NCBI GenBank assembly: GCA_037893245.1
Contig: JBAIAA010000074.1
Coordinates: 2,108,001-2,172,000 of the forward strand
Length of the DNA stretch: 64,000 nucleotides
Source: Crossaster papposus
Lineage: Eukaryota > Echinodermata > Asteroidea > Velatida > Solasteridae
Direction: 5' to 3'
Of this stretch, positions 11,801-22,944 are shown one piece after another (position 1 is the stretch's first letter; each line of letters starts with the position of its first letter). The notes under the pieces are model-generated. The model saw nothing but the letters and a program-made list of their open reading frames with translations, was not told the origin of the DNA and did not search any database. The position numbers were made by a program, and so were the translations under genes.

Positions 11801-13830
11801 TGCGTCCACATCATCAGACATCAGCGCGGCATCGTCGGCGTATGCAAGGGCAGGAATTTTTACGGCCATCCATCGCGCCGATAGACGTCTTTTCACCGTG
11901 TACCCATCTTCAAGAACGAGCGACGTGCGTAGGATGTAATCCATGACGATGACAAACAAATAGGGTGCTAAGGTATCTCCCTGGAGTACACCAGATGTTG
12001 TTGCAAACTCGTCAGTGCAGCCCGAAGATGTGCGCACGCATGCGGCTGTGTTGGTGTACAGTGCCATTATTGCGTTTATGAAAGCTGTGGGTATGCCATA
12101 GAATGATAGAATCTCTCTCATGGCACCACGGTCAACGCAGTCAAAAGCTTTGGAGAAATCCACGAAGGTTATTACCATACTCCGCTTCCTGGAGCGACAC
12201 GCATCAATCGCCATTCGTAGACATGTGATTTGTTCGACAGTGTTACGATTAGTCTGGACCTGGTAGGACTACAGGGTTAGGGTTGTCTTTTTGGTTGTTC
12301 TCTTTCAGTGCTTACCATGAATTACAATGTTTTTTAAAGAAGGCTTAATGGCCATTCTCGCAGTCAGACATCCGGGAACCTTGTTTATCTTCCTAGGGGG
12401 AACATTTGATGTTAATGCATGTTGCTATCGATGGGCTGCCCCTTCGTGACATAATGCCGACCTTGAGAATAGCCTTATAGTTTAATACATAACCTTACCT
12501 TTACTTTTTCTCCACCAATTTCCACAGTTTTGATCATAAAGTCAACACCGATAGTGGCACCCTGGCCAGGGGGAAATAAGCCCTGTTAAAAATAAAAATA
12601 AAATCAATATTTTCAGTAAAAGCACAAGACACTTGTTCCCCTGAAAAAACAGTCCCATCATCTTAACATCATACATGGTGTTGGGGGTGTTAGGGTTGAG
12701 GGGGTGTGGGGGGTGGTAGGGTGTAGGGGGGTGTGTTAGAGTGTAGGGGGGTGTTAGAGTGTAGGGGGGTGTTAGAGTGTAGGGGGGTGTTAGAGTGTAG
12801 GGGGGTGTTAGAGTGTAGGGGGGTGTTAGAGTGTAGGGGGGTGTTAGAGTGTAGGGGGGTGTTAGAGTGTAGGGGGGTGTTAGAGTGTAGGGGGGTGTTA
12901 GAGTGTAGGGGGGTGTTAGAGTGTAGGAGGGAGGTGTTAGAGTGTAGGGGGGGGGGAGGTGTTAGAGTGTAGGGGGGGGTGTTAGAGTGGGGGGGGGGGT
13001 GTTAGAGTGTAGGGGGGGGTGTTAGAGTGTAGGGGGGGGGGGGGGGGTGTTAGAGTGTAGGGGGGTGTTAGAGTGTAGGGGGGTGTTAGAGTGTAGGGGG
13101 GTGTTAGAGTGTAGGGGGGGTTAGAGTGTAGGGGGGTGTTAGAGTGTAGGGGGGGGGGGGGGGGGGTAGTGTATGGTGCATGTGCCCTTTGGCAAGGCAC
13201 TTTGTCACTCATTGCTTCTCTCCACCCAGGAGTAAATGGGTACCTGTGAGGGCAGAGATGGTTATTGTGGTTGATTTAGCTGCTTTGCGCCGAAATGGCA
13301 GCATTGAGCTGTATACTCCCCAGGGAGCTGAGATGGTATTTGGAATGTTTTGTGGGCCCAATGACCGGGGTAATATTAATAGGGTTAAGCGCTTTGAGAC
13401 AGTTGGTGATAAAGCACTATATAAGCACCGCACATTATTATTATTATTGGAAGGGGGAAAGGGGGTGTTGGTAGAGGAGAGGTTGAATGGGAGGCAGGGG
13501 GTGTTGGATGGGAGGGGGTGTTGAAGGGGGGGGGGGGGTGTTGGAAAGAGGAAGGGGGAGGGTTGTGGGGGAGGGGGGAGGAGGGAGGGTTGTCTGGGGA
13601 GGGGGTGGGTTGTGGGAGGGGGGGAGGGTGGGGGGAGAGGGGTTGGGGAGGGGGGAGGGCCGAAGAATTGACAGTTGTAAGGCATCTTAAAATGACACAT
13701 GTACACTCCTTTGTAAGCAAGGGAAAGCTTTCAATTTGCCTACCTGTGTAAACCGTCTGACCAGACATGTTTTGCCCACACCAGCATTGCCGATGAGTAC
13801 CACCTTAAACAGGTACTTGTAGTCTTCCAT
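5813..13830 (-). CDS. RAB30: RAB30 small GTPase (complete, four coding exons)
   Basis: Coding exons on the minus strand are 13744-13830, 12499-12582, 6714-6897 and 5813-6054. They join in frame with GT-AG borders to give 198 aa. The protein starts MEDYKYLFKVVLIG and has the P-loop GNAGVGKT (residues 14-21), an effector loop FPPGQGATIGVDF, WDTAGQE (61-67), NKID (120-123), ETSAK (148-152) and a C-terminal Cys pair (195-196) for geranylgeranylation. Human RAB30 shares FPPGQGATIGVDFMIKTVE, ITQSYY, SAKESDNVEKLF and a Cys pair four or five residues from its end, which separates it from other Rabs. RAB30 acts at the Golgi in membrane traffic and Golgi organisation. The gene lies head to head with PCF11. 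The 5.6 kb third intron holds nested transposons. A 5' UTR intron is possible because an acceptor-like accag lies just before the start codon. Confidence 0.93.
8382..8490 (+). repeat. direct repeats of aagttcggtgacct
   Basis: Three copies of a 14-base phrase (caaagttcggtgacct and variants) occur within about 110 bases inside the hAT-like element. Two of them are preceded by acgtcctc. They may be internal amplification within the element. Confidence 0.7.
9237..9327. repeat. near-perfect palindrome, arms about 45 bases
   Basis: The sequence cagcagctggcgtattgaaa and so on up to acacatgtgcacatgtgt reads back as its reverse complement to aatacgccgctgctggg. It can form a long hairpin. It lies inside the hAT-like element at 7353-9651 and may itself be a small foldback insertion. 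Confidence 0.85.
9960..10021 (+). repeat. tandem repeat of cttttaattaactgt, about four units
   Basis: Four successive units of about 15 bases built on cttttaattaact. The repeat lies inside the outer hAT-like element. Confidence 0.8.
10050..10152. mobile_element. small foldback element, copy 1
   Basis: The segment gggccgtttgccaaacccca is answered at 10129-10152 by its approximate inverse (tggggttttgaaaacgggcc). A second, better preserved copy lies at 10279-10393. Confidence 0.6.
10279..10393. mobile_element. small foldback element, copy 2
   Basis: The left end atgaagccgttttccaaacc and right end ggtttcggaaaacggcttcat are inverted and separated by about 70 bases. The internal phrase tttggcaatgg is shared with copy 1 at 10050-10152. 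Confidence 0.7.
11030..12249 (-). mobile_element. 5'-truncated non-LTR retrotransposon (LINE)
   Basis: The element lies in RAB30 intron 3, in the same orientation as the gene. A 12-base direct repeat tagtctggacct flanks it (11018-11029 and 12250-12261), as expected for target-primed reverse transcription. Its coding part is described separately. Only the C-terminal half of the polymerase and a short 3' tail remain. Confidence 0.75.
11087..12214 (-). CDS. LINE reverse transcriptase, C-terminal portion
   Basis: This frame of about 375 aa lacks internal stops. It shows the core reverse transcriptase blocks in order: FVDFSKAFDCVDR (first catalytic Asp), GVLQGDTLAPYLF, the YADD active site, LNASKTKVVYI and FCYLG. 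A later LRLIGHALRRP thumb/tail segment is common in LINE polymerases. The start is arbitrary: upstream, codons for VQTNRNTVEQI continue the domain until the truncation point near 12250. There is no endonuclease domain. The clade is uncertain (RTE-, Rex- or CR1-related). An intact remaining frame suggests a fairly young insertion. Confidence 0.85.
   Translation of the reverse strand: MAIDACRSRKRSMVITFVDFSKAFDCVDRGAMREILSFYGIPTAFINAIMALYTNTAACVRTSSGCTDEFATTSGVLQGDTLAPYLFVIVMDYILRTSLVLEDGYTVKRRLSARWMAVKIPALAYADDAALMSDDVDAAQRQLHRFEAASAKVGLRLNASKTKVVYIGDIQHNAICTTAGVTLAACDDFCYLGCNVAYSRSAIQRRRQLAWVAARKCTLVWDGAASDSAKVHLFKSTVETVLLYSCDALAITETMARHLDATHRALLRYCLGVHFPVRLSNVDLYARTCVAPATTTLLRSRLRLIGHALRRPEVPLAVFLNPKNQPSEPFRRGGGLRRTYLLQIIDDLNVIGLKHDQAVRAAQDRAGWLRRILRI
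12690..13166 (+). repeat. G-rich minisatellite, unit gtgttagagtgtagggggg
   Basis: About 25 tandem units of 17-20 bases of the type ggtgttagagtgtaggggg run through RAB30 intron 1. The G-run length varies between units, up to about 17 G. It ends directly against a SINE. It is read by RAB30 as C-rich RNA. There are no unique spacers, so it is not a CRISPR array. Confidence 0.95.
13167..13449 (+). mobile_element. Deu-like SINE, copy 1 (5'-truncated)
   Basis: The sequence ggcaaggcactttgtcactc, later cacccaggagtaaatgggta, gctttgcgccgaaatggcag and agcactatataagcaccgca recurs at 32336-32590 and, in part, at 48412-48690. It ends in a (tta)n tail. The aaatgggta core resembles the Deu domain of deuterostome SINEs. 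The 3' end resembles the LINE tail at 60030-60078. Confidence 0.75.
13450..13668 (+). repeat. irregular G-rich tract
   Basis: Irregular runs of ggagggggg and ggggtgttgga fill this part of RAB30 intron 1. It gives proline-rich translations on the other strand, which are artefacts. Confidence 0.85.
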
Positions 13831-15803
13831 TGTGATTGGCTGGTCTTAGTGCAGACACTAAATATGGATCTCAGAGATCCTTACAAATCTGTTATTCCTG
13901 TGAAAAAGACAGGGAATTACATCAGCATATGGGTAGGGGTGTTTATTTAGCCTTGATAAATGCTGTGCAATTTCACTCAAGCAGTATCAGGGTTAGTCTG
14001 GACAACTTACTAGTCGGGACCCAGACATGGGTGTTGTTCTGGCCCAGACCAACACACAGGACAGAGACAGCCCAGGTCAGGACAGAGAGAACTTCAAGTT
14101 ACAATACTAAGAGTTCTAGTCAACTTTGGATTACCTTTTCTGACATTTAGTTATGATCACCCAATCAAACAAAACTGTTGAAAAAAAACAATTTACAGAA
14201 TCGAACATGAATAAAATGGACACATGCAGACAAAACTAAATATTTCTTGTGTCTTCAGTCGTACACTATATTTGTGGGCCATGAAATGTGGCTAGTTACT
14301 GCACTGGACTCTGTGCCCTGGCCATACATAAATTTGTACATCAAACATTCATACATGTATACATGGAAATGAACAAAAAGTTACCAAAAAACTGTTGGCT
14401 TGATAATTCCACACATAATTTCTTCTTCTGGTGCAATTTCCCTCTTAATTATTTTGGTTTCAAACTCAAAGCTGTCTAATAATAGCTGTTTTAACCGAAA
14501 ATTAAGAGGCAAATTTTACCAACACGAGAAATCAGGCAATATTCGCGACAAAAGTCATGAATATTGACGCCAAATTTGACGTCAAATATCACGACCGGAC
14601 ATAAATTTTGACGCAAATGTTTTCCCAGCAAGCTATATTTTGGCTAGTTTTGCTCCAAGACCGAGTTTTTCATTTGTTCGTGACTTTCGGGAAAAGTCGT
14701 GAAATGTGACGCGAATATCGACGTCAAATTTCACGTCAATATTTGCGACTTTTGGGGAAAATCGTGAAATTTGACGTCAATATTATTGGCGATTTAATTG
14801 TCTTTGGGGAAAGTCGTGAAATTTGTCGCAAATATTGACGTCAATATTTACGATATATGTGTCCCTCTAGGGCCATCATAGTCATGATAGTGTGGAGCCA
14901 TGAAGGCGTGATTATTCATGGCTAAAAATATATTGCATTTTCAACTTTTGCAAAATTTGTTGGCGCGCCGTCCATGCTCATCATGATGCTGCAGTCATGC
15001 GCTGGCGCGGCAACGTGGATGGCAGTTTCAACACGAGATTGTTGCTTGCTTGATGAACAGCTGTCCTGGAGAGCCAGCTTACCATCATTTTTGCACCGTG
15101 ACATAAAACAGTTGTGTTGTTAACTGACTGAACATTAACGTTACGCGCACACGTCGTGTGATTAAAATGGCATAAGACCATTGTTGCAACACACGAGGCG
15201 CAATGTCAGAATTTGTTGTTTTTCTTGCAGGCAAAACTTCCCGGAAGTTGTAATGGATCTGGCGCGCTCATTGCTTTCTGGGAAATAAAAATAGTGACTT
15301 CATTATCACGTGATAGACAACGCGCCGACGTACGTACGTACATGCGCGCGATAAAACAAGGTTATTTGTGACGACTTTAAAGAAAACAAAATTTGATTGG
15401 TTAATTTAATGCAACGTTTTATGAATAAGTAGTAATAAAATAGAGTTGAAATAAAAGTAAAAACAAGTTAATGTCTTTAATGTAATTTATTTTAAGTTGT
15501 TTGTTATTGTTTGTATTTAATTCATCAGAAAATAAGATAAATGTATTCTCCATTGCAAATTTGTTTGAATAGTAATTGTCCAATCACGAATCGCGTAGCA
15601 TTGCCTCTGCCCTCCCCGCACCTAGCTAGCTGCTGCGTAATAAAACAAAATTGACTGATTTTTTTCGTTGAGTGGCGTGGTTCAGCCACTCGACGTCCAC
15701 CATATTTTTTGAAATTTTGTGTATTTAAAAAAAAGATTGCTGTTTCCCCACATATTGAGCCGTTTCTCGCCACTTCATAGCCTACGATCATCAGGTTTTC
15801 ATT
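13831..15803. promoter_or_regulatory. divergent RAB30/PCF11 promoter region
   Basis: This 1.97 kb lies between the start codons of two genes that are transcribed away from each other. It must contain both promoters and 5' UTRs, unless a 5' exon lies elsewhere. A CpG-containing stretch at 15240-15350 (with cacgtg and tandem acgt) is the best candidate core near PCF11. No TATA box is obvious. The middle (14520-14850) holds a degenerate repeat rich in tgacgtca. Confidence 0.6.
14520..14850. repeat. degenerate repeat with CRE-like tgacgtca sites
   Basis: Variants of gtgaaatttgacgtcaatat recur in both orientations. The palindrome TGACGTCA is present perfectly at 14577-14584, 14772-14779 and 14836-14843, with a one-base variant at 14719. 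It is the consensus site of CREB/ATF factors. Whether this is a regulatory array or just a foldback repeat cannot be told from sequence alone. Confidence 0.6.
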
Positions 15804-18800
15804 ATGGCGGAGGCGGTAAAACGAGAGTACGAGGCGTCGTTGTCCGACTTGTCTTTCAACAGTAAACCGCTGATCAACATGTTGACGATGCTGGCCGAAG
15901 AAAACGTGAAATATGCGAAGCAAATCGTTGAAGTCATCGAATCCCGACTGCATAAGGTTACTTGATTTGAATAGATCACGTCTATATTAATTCTAGAATA
16001 ATAATTTTGTAATATCTGCACATTTGGCGCTTTGTATTATGATGAAATTTGTAGGGATATTCGTTCGGTTTCTGTGTAGAAAAAAAATCAATATGGCGAC
16101 TAGTATCACTTGTCTATGTGGGCGCCCTTCATCTTTTTCATAGTTTTTCACTTAATTTTTGTTTAATGTCCTAATTAAACAGTATACATGAAGATAATTA
16201 AAATATTTATCACATTAAACGTTTTATGAAATAAACATGATAGGGCCTATTTTGTAATTCAGGTTCTCACTCAAAATTTGTTTTCCCTTTGGGGGCGGGG
16301 GAGGGGGGGGGGGGGGGGGGGGGTAGTAGTAGTAGTTAGGATAGGACTAGGAGGGGGGAGGGATTGAGTTGTTGCAAACTTGTCCTTGCAGTGATCATGA
16401 TTTAAACAAACCGATTAATATCGAATGTTTAGAAAGAATAACTCATTGCACATGTTGCATGCAGGGGCTGATAAAGACTAGTTCACACAACACAAGGCCA
16501 CTGTCATGACTGTTTGGCTTCAGAAATAATACCTATACATGTACTGCATTGTAAATTGCATTGTACTCCGACATCTTGTCCTACCTTTACCATTATTTTA
16601 CAATTTAAGATGTTGACAGGCGTATAAATGGCACTTGGCAGATGTGTTTTCAACATTTTGAGAAATATTTGGATAATAAAAAGTGATGCTGCTTGATCGA
16701 GTGTGGCTGATGTGTTCATTTAAAATGTCAGAGTGCGTCTGAATAGAAATTAAATGATTTGTTGCCGTGCTGATTTAATACGGGTGCTTCAGGCATGCAA
16801 CTTTTCACGTCACACAATATGCCATTATAAATTTGAGAATGTTCTGGTAAATGTTGCAATAAATTTCCTCCGTTTTTTAATTTTATTTCAAGTTGCGTGC
16901 CTGGTGCTCAAATTGTTAAAAATCTGGATAAATAATGTATACATCATGTACTGTTCAGTATTAAAAGGTAATATATTGGCCAAACCAATTTCAACTCAGA
17001 AATTGTAAAAATGTTTGCACAAATAATACTGTATGATCATAAAATCAAGCCATCCATGTTGACAATGTCTGTTTTTATGGTAACGATTCAAGTATACAAT
17101 GTACTTGCCTCTGAAAATGACGACGAGCCCGGTTTCTCCTCTCTGCAATTGTTGCCGTCTTCGCGTGAAAACAGTACATTTTCCCACATCTCCGTAATTA
17201 AAAATAATGATAGAATCAAGAACTGGATCCTGTACTAGCCGCAATTGCCTGCGTGGTACTTGTGGACATATTGACTGTGTGCCTTCTTTAATGTTGCAGA
17301 CTGCAGTGCTAAGATCCTTTGAAAGACGGAGACTTCGCGAGTGAAAAGTCGGGGGGGAAAAAGAAAAAAAATGTTTGCGGAACTTTTCCCCCCATAAGAT
17401 TCTAAACTTTGTCTCCTGTCTAAGTCTTAGCACTGCTTGATTTGTTTTCATTTTTTGGGTTAATGTGTAAGGAGTGCGCGCTGCTTATTTGAAGTGAACG
17501 AATATGAACCATATAGGGCAATCTTATCGCAAACTTTAGTTCTGTAAGGGAGGCGTTACTAGTGAGCTGCTGAGGTGTGGAGTGCAAGTTCAACCCCTCC
17601 CCCCTTGATGGACGACTGAAGACACCTTTATGTCTGCTTTTCCAAGAGCGAGATGAAGCAGGAGTCCTGATTCATCAGCTGGGAACATCTGGAAGAGGGA
17701 ATGTGCCGTCAGGTTCACCAAACTGCCAGATACCCCATCCCCCCCAAAAAAGTATTGATCGATTCATTTGAAAATATTGAATAGTCGGGTACCTCTGGCG
17801 AGAGGTTGAGTCACTCGGACGAAACCGCTCTGAATAGCGGCAATTTGTAAGAGAGGTTTAATCGGGCTTGCCTTTCATTGCGTTACATATGTTACAATGG
17901 GCCATCAAGGAATAAGGTTTGAAATTTAGAAAGGACTTGCACCTCTTGAATGTTACTGTCAAAATGGTTTGAAATGTAACCTAGGTGAATTTGTATAAAG
18001 GTTTTGTGAAGCGCCTTTGGAATTCTTGCAGAAATGCTGGATTTCCCTAAGGTCGGGATTTACTGCATACACATACGTATAGATATTCCTTCGCAGGTGT
18101 GCTTTGCCCAGAGTGTGCAACAAATTGTCTGATTTGTTTTCTTCCAAATTAACAGAAGTGGCATTTACATAGCCCTATAAACAGGACTGTAAATGGCTCT
18201 TAAATTGATCTTATTACTGGATGTAATGGCGACGGTAATGACTGATGTTACTTAAAAGAGCAATTTACAGCCCTGTTTGTAGAGCTTGTCCCAAAGCTGC
18301 GCACTTGGTCAGTATTTGCAGTTAAGAGGGGTCTTGGAACATATAAGCAAAATGTGATTCAGTTCCTTGAATTTGTAAGAGAAGATTGATCCAAGATGTT
18401 CTTAAAAAGAGAATTAGAAAAAGCCGGTAAACTAAACTTTCCATCATTTTGTAAGACTAGGTGGCTATAAATTCAATGGCTTCAGATGAGAAATGTACAT
18501 CTACCTAATCATCAGAATGTATCATCTGATTGAGAAGAGACATGTAACTGGTGTGAATAATAAGGGATTTAATTTTGCAAAGTTGTCTCTTGGCATTAAG
18601 TAAGCATTGAAATTGTTGTATTATGAGAAAAATATGCAAATTGTAGCTGTTTTGGTTTGTGTCTGTTCTTATTAACACTAATCTCAAATTGGTTTTGTCT
18701 CCAACTTTTTTTTCCCAGCATCTTCAGTCTCGATACAATTTCCAAAATTTGAAAAGTTTTACGTTTTTACTAATTTGTTAAAAAGAAAAGTCTTTTTAGT

Positions 18801-20499
18801 TGTCATAAAAAAGAAAAGGACAAATGTAGACTTTTATCAATTGTTTTGATAAAAATGTGTCGGATAAAATAGGTCTTATATGAATAACCATTTGTGTATT
18901 TTCTTTGATGCAGGATACAAGAAATTATTTATACCACCACTGTACACAAGTCACTTTCACACTTTGAAAGAAAAAGTCACAACAAAATAACAATTCATCT
19001 TGCAAATTCTGGCCAAGTCCAAGAAAGATGTCAAGACCTCTTAAGATTGATTTGAGTTGCAATTTTTTGTAAAAAGTGAAAAGAAATTGACTTGCGCTAA
19101 ATTGTGTGCTAATTAATGTCAAGTCTTCATAGTTAAAGTTAGCATACACCATTGGTAATTGCTTGAATTATCATGAATGGATGAATTTGGGGGGTTGTAT
19201 TTTATAGTAAATATTGATTAACTGACCTCTCTGATGTTTTACAATCATAGATGCCAAGAAAAGCACGAAAAACAGCGTTTGTTTTCAACCGACGTTTTTT
19301 CGCCATCGCCATCCGGCGATTGCGAATTTTTCTTTATAAAATATATTTTTCTGAATACATGTAATTACAGTATATCTAGCGCAATCATTTTGCTAGATGC
19401 CTAGAATCATTATTTACTTTCAAATAAGTAAGATATTTCTTAATAATTCGGTAGTAAATATTTACGATATTTGCAAATGGTGTATCCTACCTTTAAAAAA
19501 GTGAAAAGCTCGACTTTGACTGCAAAAAGAAAGTATGGTTGTGAGAAATGGTGGTGTCGGATTCTTTTAAGTTTTCAAAATCAGTAGATGAAAACGAGGT
19601 AAACAAATTGGGCAGAATAACTTCTCCCTAACTCAATAAGCCTGTGTGTTGATGATGTCACACTTTGTTTACCGAACTGGCTCCCATAACAAAAGCGCAT
19701 GTGTAAACAAAATGTGACGTCATCGGTACACTACAGAGACTTATATCACCATGTCCATTACTCTGTTTTAGCCACTTACACCGCGAGATCAATTTGGATG
19801 ACGCAACTCCCATCAATCAAGGACTTGACGCTTATTGACTTAGGAACTGTTTTTCCATTTCCCTACGTTTGACTACGATTATTTTTACAAAGTGGTCAAA
19901 AATTCTTTTAAGAAGTGTGAGAGGGGCTTGACCATTTCTTCCTCCCACTTCGTCTGTGCAGGCCAAACCCTCGGAAAAACTACCAGTCCTGTATCTCGTG
20001 GATTCTATCATCAAGAACATGAAGGGTGCTTATCTCGAAGCATTTACCCCGAATATCGTACAGACATTCTGTGGTGTGTTTGAAAAGGTTAGACACCTGT
20101 AGCAACTTACAGTTAGTGTAAATTTCTTTGGTAAAGTTTAAATTATTTAAAGCATCTTTTAAACTTCAGGACAGGAACGATTTTTGTGTTAAAAAAAAAG
20201 AGGGAAAAAAAACCTAGATGTGACTGTGTTGTACAAGATTTGTTTACAGTTCTGTAATTTAGTTTATATTTATTGATAAGTAATTGTATTTTTTTAATGA
20301 GCCGAGTTTTTGATGTGTTGTAAAATAAAGTGATTGTATTTTAATGTTTATAAAGTCTAATGAGATAGGGAAGTGGGTAGTGTTTAGACGTACCTGTACC
20401 TCATGAAGATTTTCTTTATTCTGTGATTCCTTGAAATTAAATTGTTTGTATCTTTGTACAAGTTGTCAATAAAACAGGCCCCCAAACTTACCCCCTACC

Positions 20500-20535
<36 letters not shown>

Positions 20536-22896
20536 GACGGTGTTATTTGATCCCATTTAAGTTGATAAAGTGGCTGATTCTATATATTTTTGTTCATTTT
20601 TTCCAAAGCAAGGCCCCCCCTTCTGTTGTCCCACTTTTACTTTTGAGCTCCGATTAATCCCTGTAGGCACTCTTGAGATTCTTGCTGGGTACCTATTTAG
20701 CATTCTCTGATATCGAAGACCCTTTCCTTAAACATCCCGACCTAACTCCCACATCCACAAGGTTACATTTCCAGTGCTTGGCTTACATTTTCGAGATGAA
20801 GAAAATTAAGTACTGGCAGACTTTTCGTTTTAATTTTTTTTTTTCATTTCAGAATATAATTTTGAACTTGGACCTTCATTGAAAAAAAAAAAAATTTGTC
20901 CCTTGGCCTTAACAAATGTCTTGATCTCGCGTGACTAACCGTTACAAGAAAAAAAATGCGGGCCGATTTCACACGAACAAAAAAGATCAATCTCAGTAAG
21001 ACTATTTCGTCCTAACTTGCATTCGATCAATTGCATACTCTTTCTAAGTTTGATCTTAGCATTGCTGAAATTGGCCCCAGACCCCAACTTTAACAAACAA
21101 ATTGTTAAGTAACTCAAGAGGAAGCCTTTAAAGATCGGAGAAAACAAAATAAACTGCCCTTAAACTATCGGCTTCCTGAAAAAAAAGTTTATGACAATTG
21201 TACAAAGATGACCACATTTAACACCACGTTAACCTTCACCGATTTGCCCATTGTGTGAATGAATGCCAGGTTGATGAAAAAACTAGACAGTCCCTTTTCA
21301 AACTGCGGATGACATGGGCCAGCTACTACAATCCCAAGAAGCTGTACGCCTTGGACCTCAAGGTTAAGGAGTTAGACCCGGCCTGGCCTGTTGTTGCTGT
21401 CCCCACCGCCGCCCAGCCTGCAGCGATACACGTCAACCCCAAGTTTATTAAAAAGGTGAGTTACTTTCCTTTTTGAATTTTGATAAAGTTTTAAAGGGAA
21501 AAGTTTTAAAATGTATTTAAAACAAAAAATTCCACCGCCCAATTATTTGTGTGTACTATACTCCTGATCCTTCCCCTACTTGGCTTTTAAGAATGATAAA
21601 AAAGACATTCTGGGGTGGAGCCAATTGACTGCTTTGAACCAAAACATTGTGTGTTGTGTAAGTGAGGCATCGGGATGCTGACAACCACTCACTGATAACT
21701 TGTACCTTGGCAACTCCTCCCTGTTCCACACCCCCTACTCGCCCCTTCACCCCCCCAAAAAAAATAAAAAAATAATAATTTATATATTAAATATATATTT
21801 AAAATATTCTTGTTATTTAACCATTTTACTAAGGATTCATCAACTGCGTTAATCTCATTAATCCAGATTGAGAAAATCTAAATAATCCAGTTACCCCAAA
21901 ACTCTAGGCCAGTATTGGCTGCACCCAAGACATCCCAGCCAGCCACTATCACTGCCATCTGATATTGAAATAATCTTATTAATCCAGTTGCTCTTTTCCC
22001 CAACCCCAAAAGTCCCAAACCAATGCCGCACCCAAGACATCCCAGCCAGCCACTGCTGCCACCACCCCGCCCACCGATGCCCCGCCCAACACTGGCACCA
22101 CCACCAGCAGCGTACAGCTGACAGCGGAGGAGCTGATCGATCAGAAGAAGAAAGAGAGTGAGAGGCAGGAGATGGAGATGCGGCAGCAGCTGATCAAGAA
22201 GCAGGAGCAACTACTGGACCTGCAGAGGAAGCGGCTGGAGTTTGAGCTCCAGCAGACCCAGAGCAAGCTGGAGATACAGGTCGGTATTCGCTATCACTCA
22301 GTTTCCAGTTCTGAAAAAAAAGTTTGATGCAGTTGGACTCAGAAAGGGGTCCCTACAACTTTCTTCCAAAAATCAAGTGTCGCAGTTGCACATAAGTTAG
22401 TGCCTATAAGTCTGACATGGGTGCACTTCCAGGTTCTTCCCACGCACTGCGCGTGGATCTTGACTTTAATATGCCCAACTTCAAGTGTAACTTACTTGAA
22501 ACTTACTTGAATTGTTTTTTTCTTCTATTTTCTTAGATTTTATTTTCTATCCCTTGTCTTTGTCTTGCCCTCACTGCTAGTGGCGCTTCTCATAAACAAT
22601 TCAAACAAAAAACTTATATACGCACAGTTGAACTATTTTAGGTTTTTGCTAGTTGATATACACTGTACTTGTTCCTTCAGCAAATGCAAGGTGACAATTG
22701 TAATTTTTATTTCATTATCTAAGCTTTCTTCTGAACTAAATTTATATTTATTCCTCCTTTTTTAAAAAAGGCTCTTGAGCTCAAGCAGAAAAATGAGCAG
22801 TTGCTACTCCAGCAGCAAGTCCTTCAACATCAGAAATCCCTTCAACAGCAGGAATCCCAAAAACAACAACAGCAACAGCAGCAGCAGCAGCAGCAT

Positions 22897-22944
<48 letters not shown>

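Larger units (their letters stand above)
15804..21455 (+). other. PCF11: PCF11 exons 1-3: CTD-interacting domain
   Basis: Exons 15804-15956, 19962-20087 and 21270-21455 encode residues 1-155. The helical CID recognises Ser2-phosphorylated CTD. It is the part most like human PCF11. The first intron (15957-19961, 4.0 kb) is the longest of the gene. Confidence 0.9.

Noticed and set aside
12733-13166. Possible CRISPR-like or coding tandem repeat
   Set aside because: Units are contiguous without spacers, and the translation is a repeat artefact; it is an intronic minisatellite.
13209-13768. Proline-rich frames on the minus strand
   Set aside because: Artefact of the G-rich tract and SINE in RAB30 intron 1.
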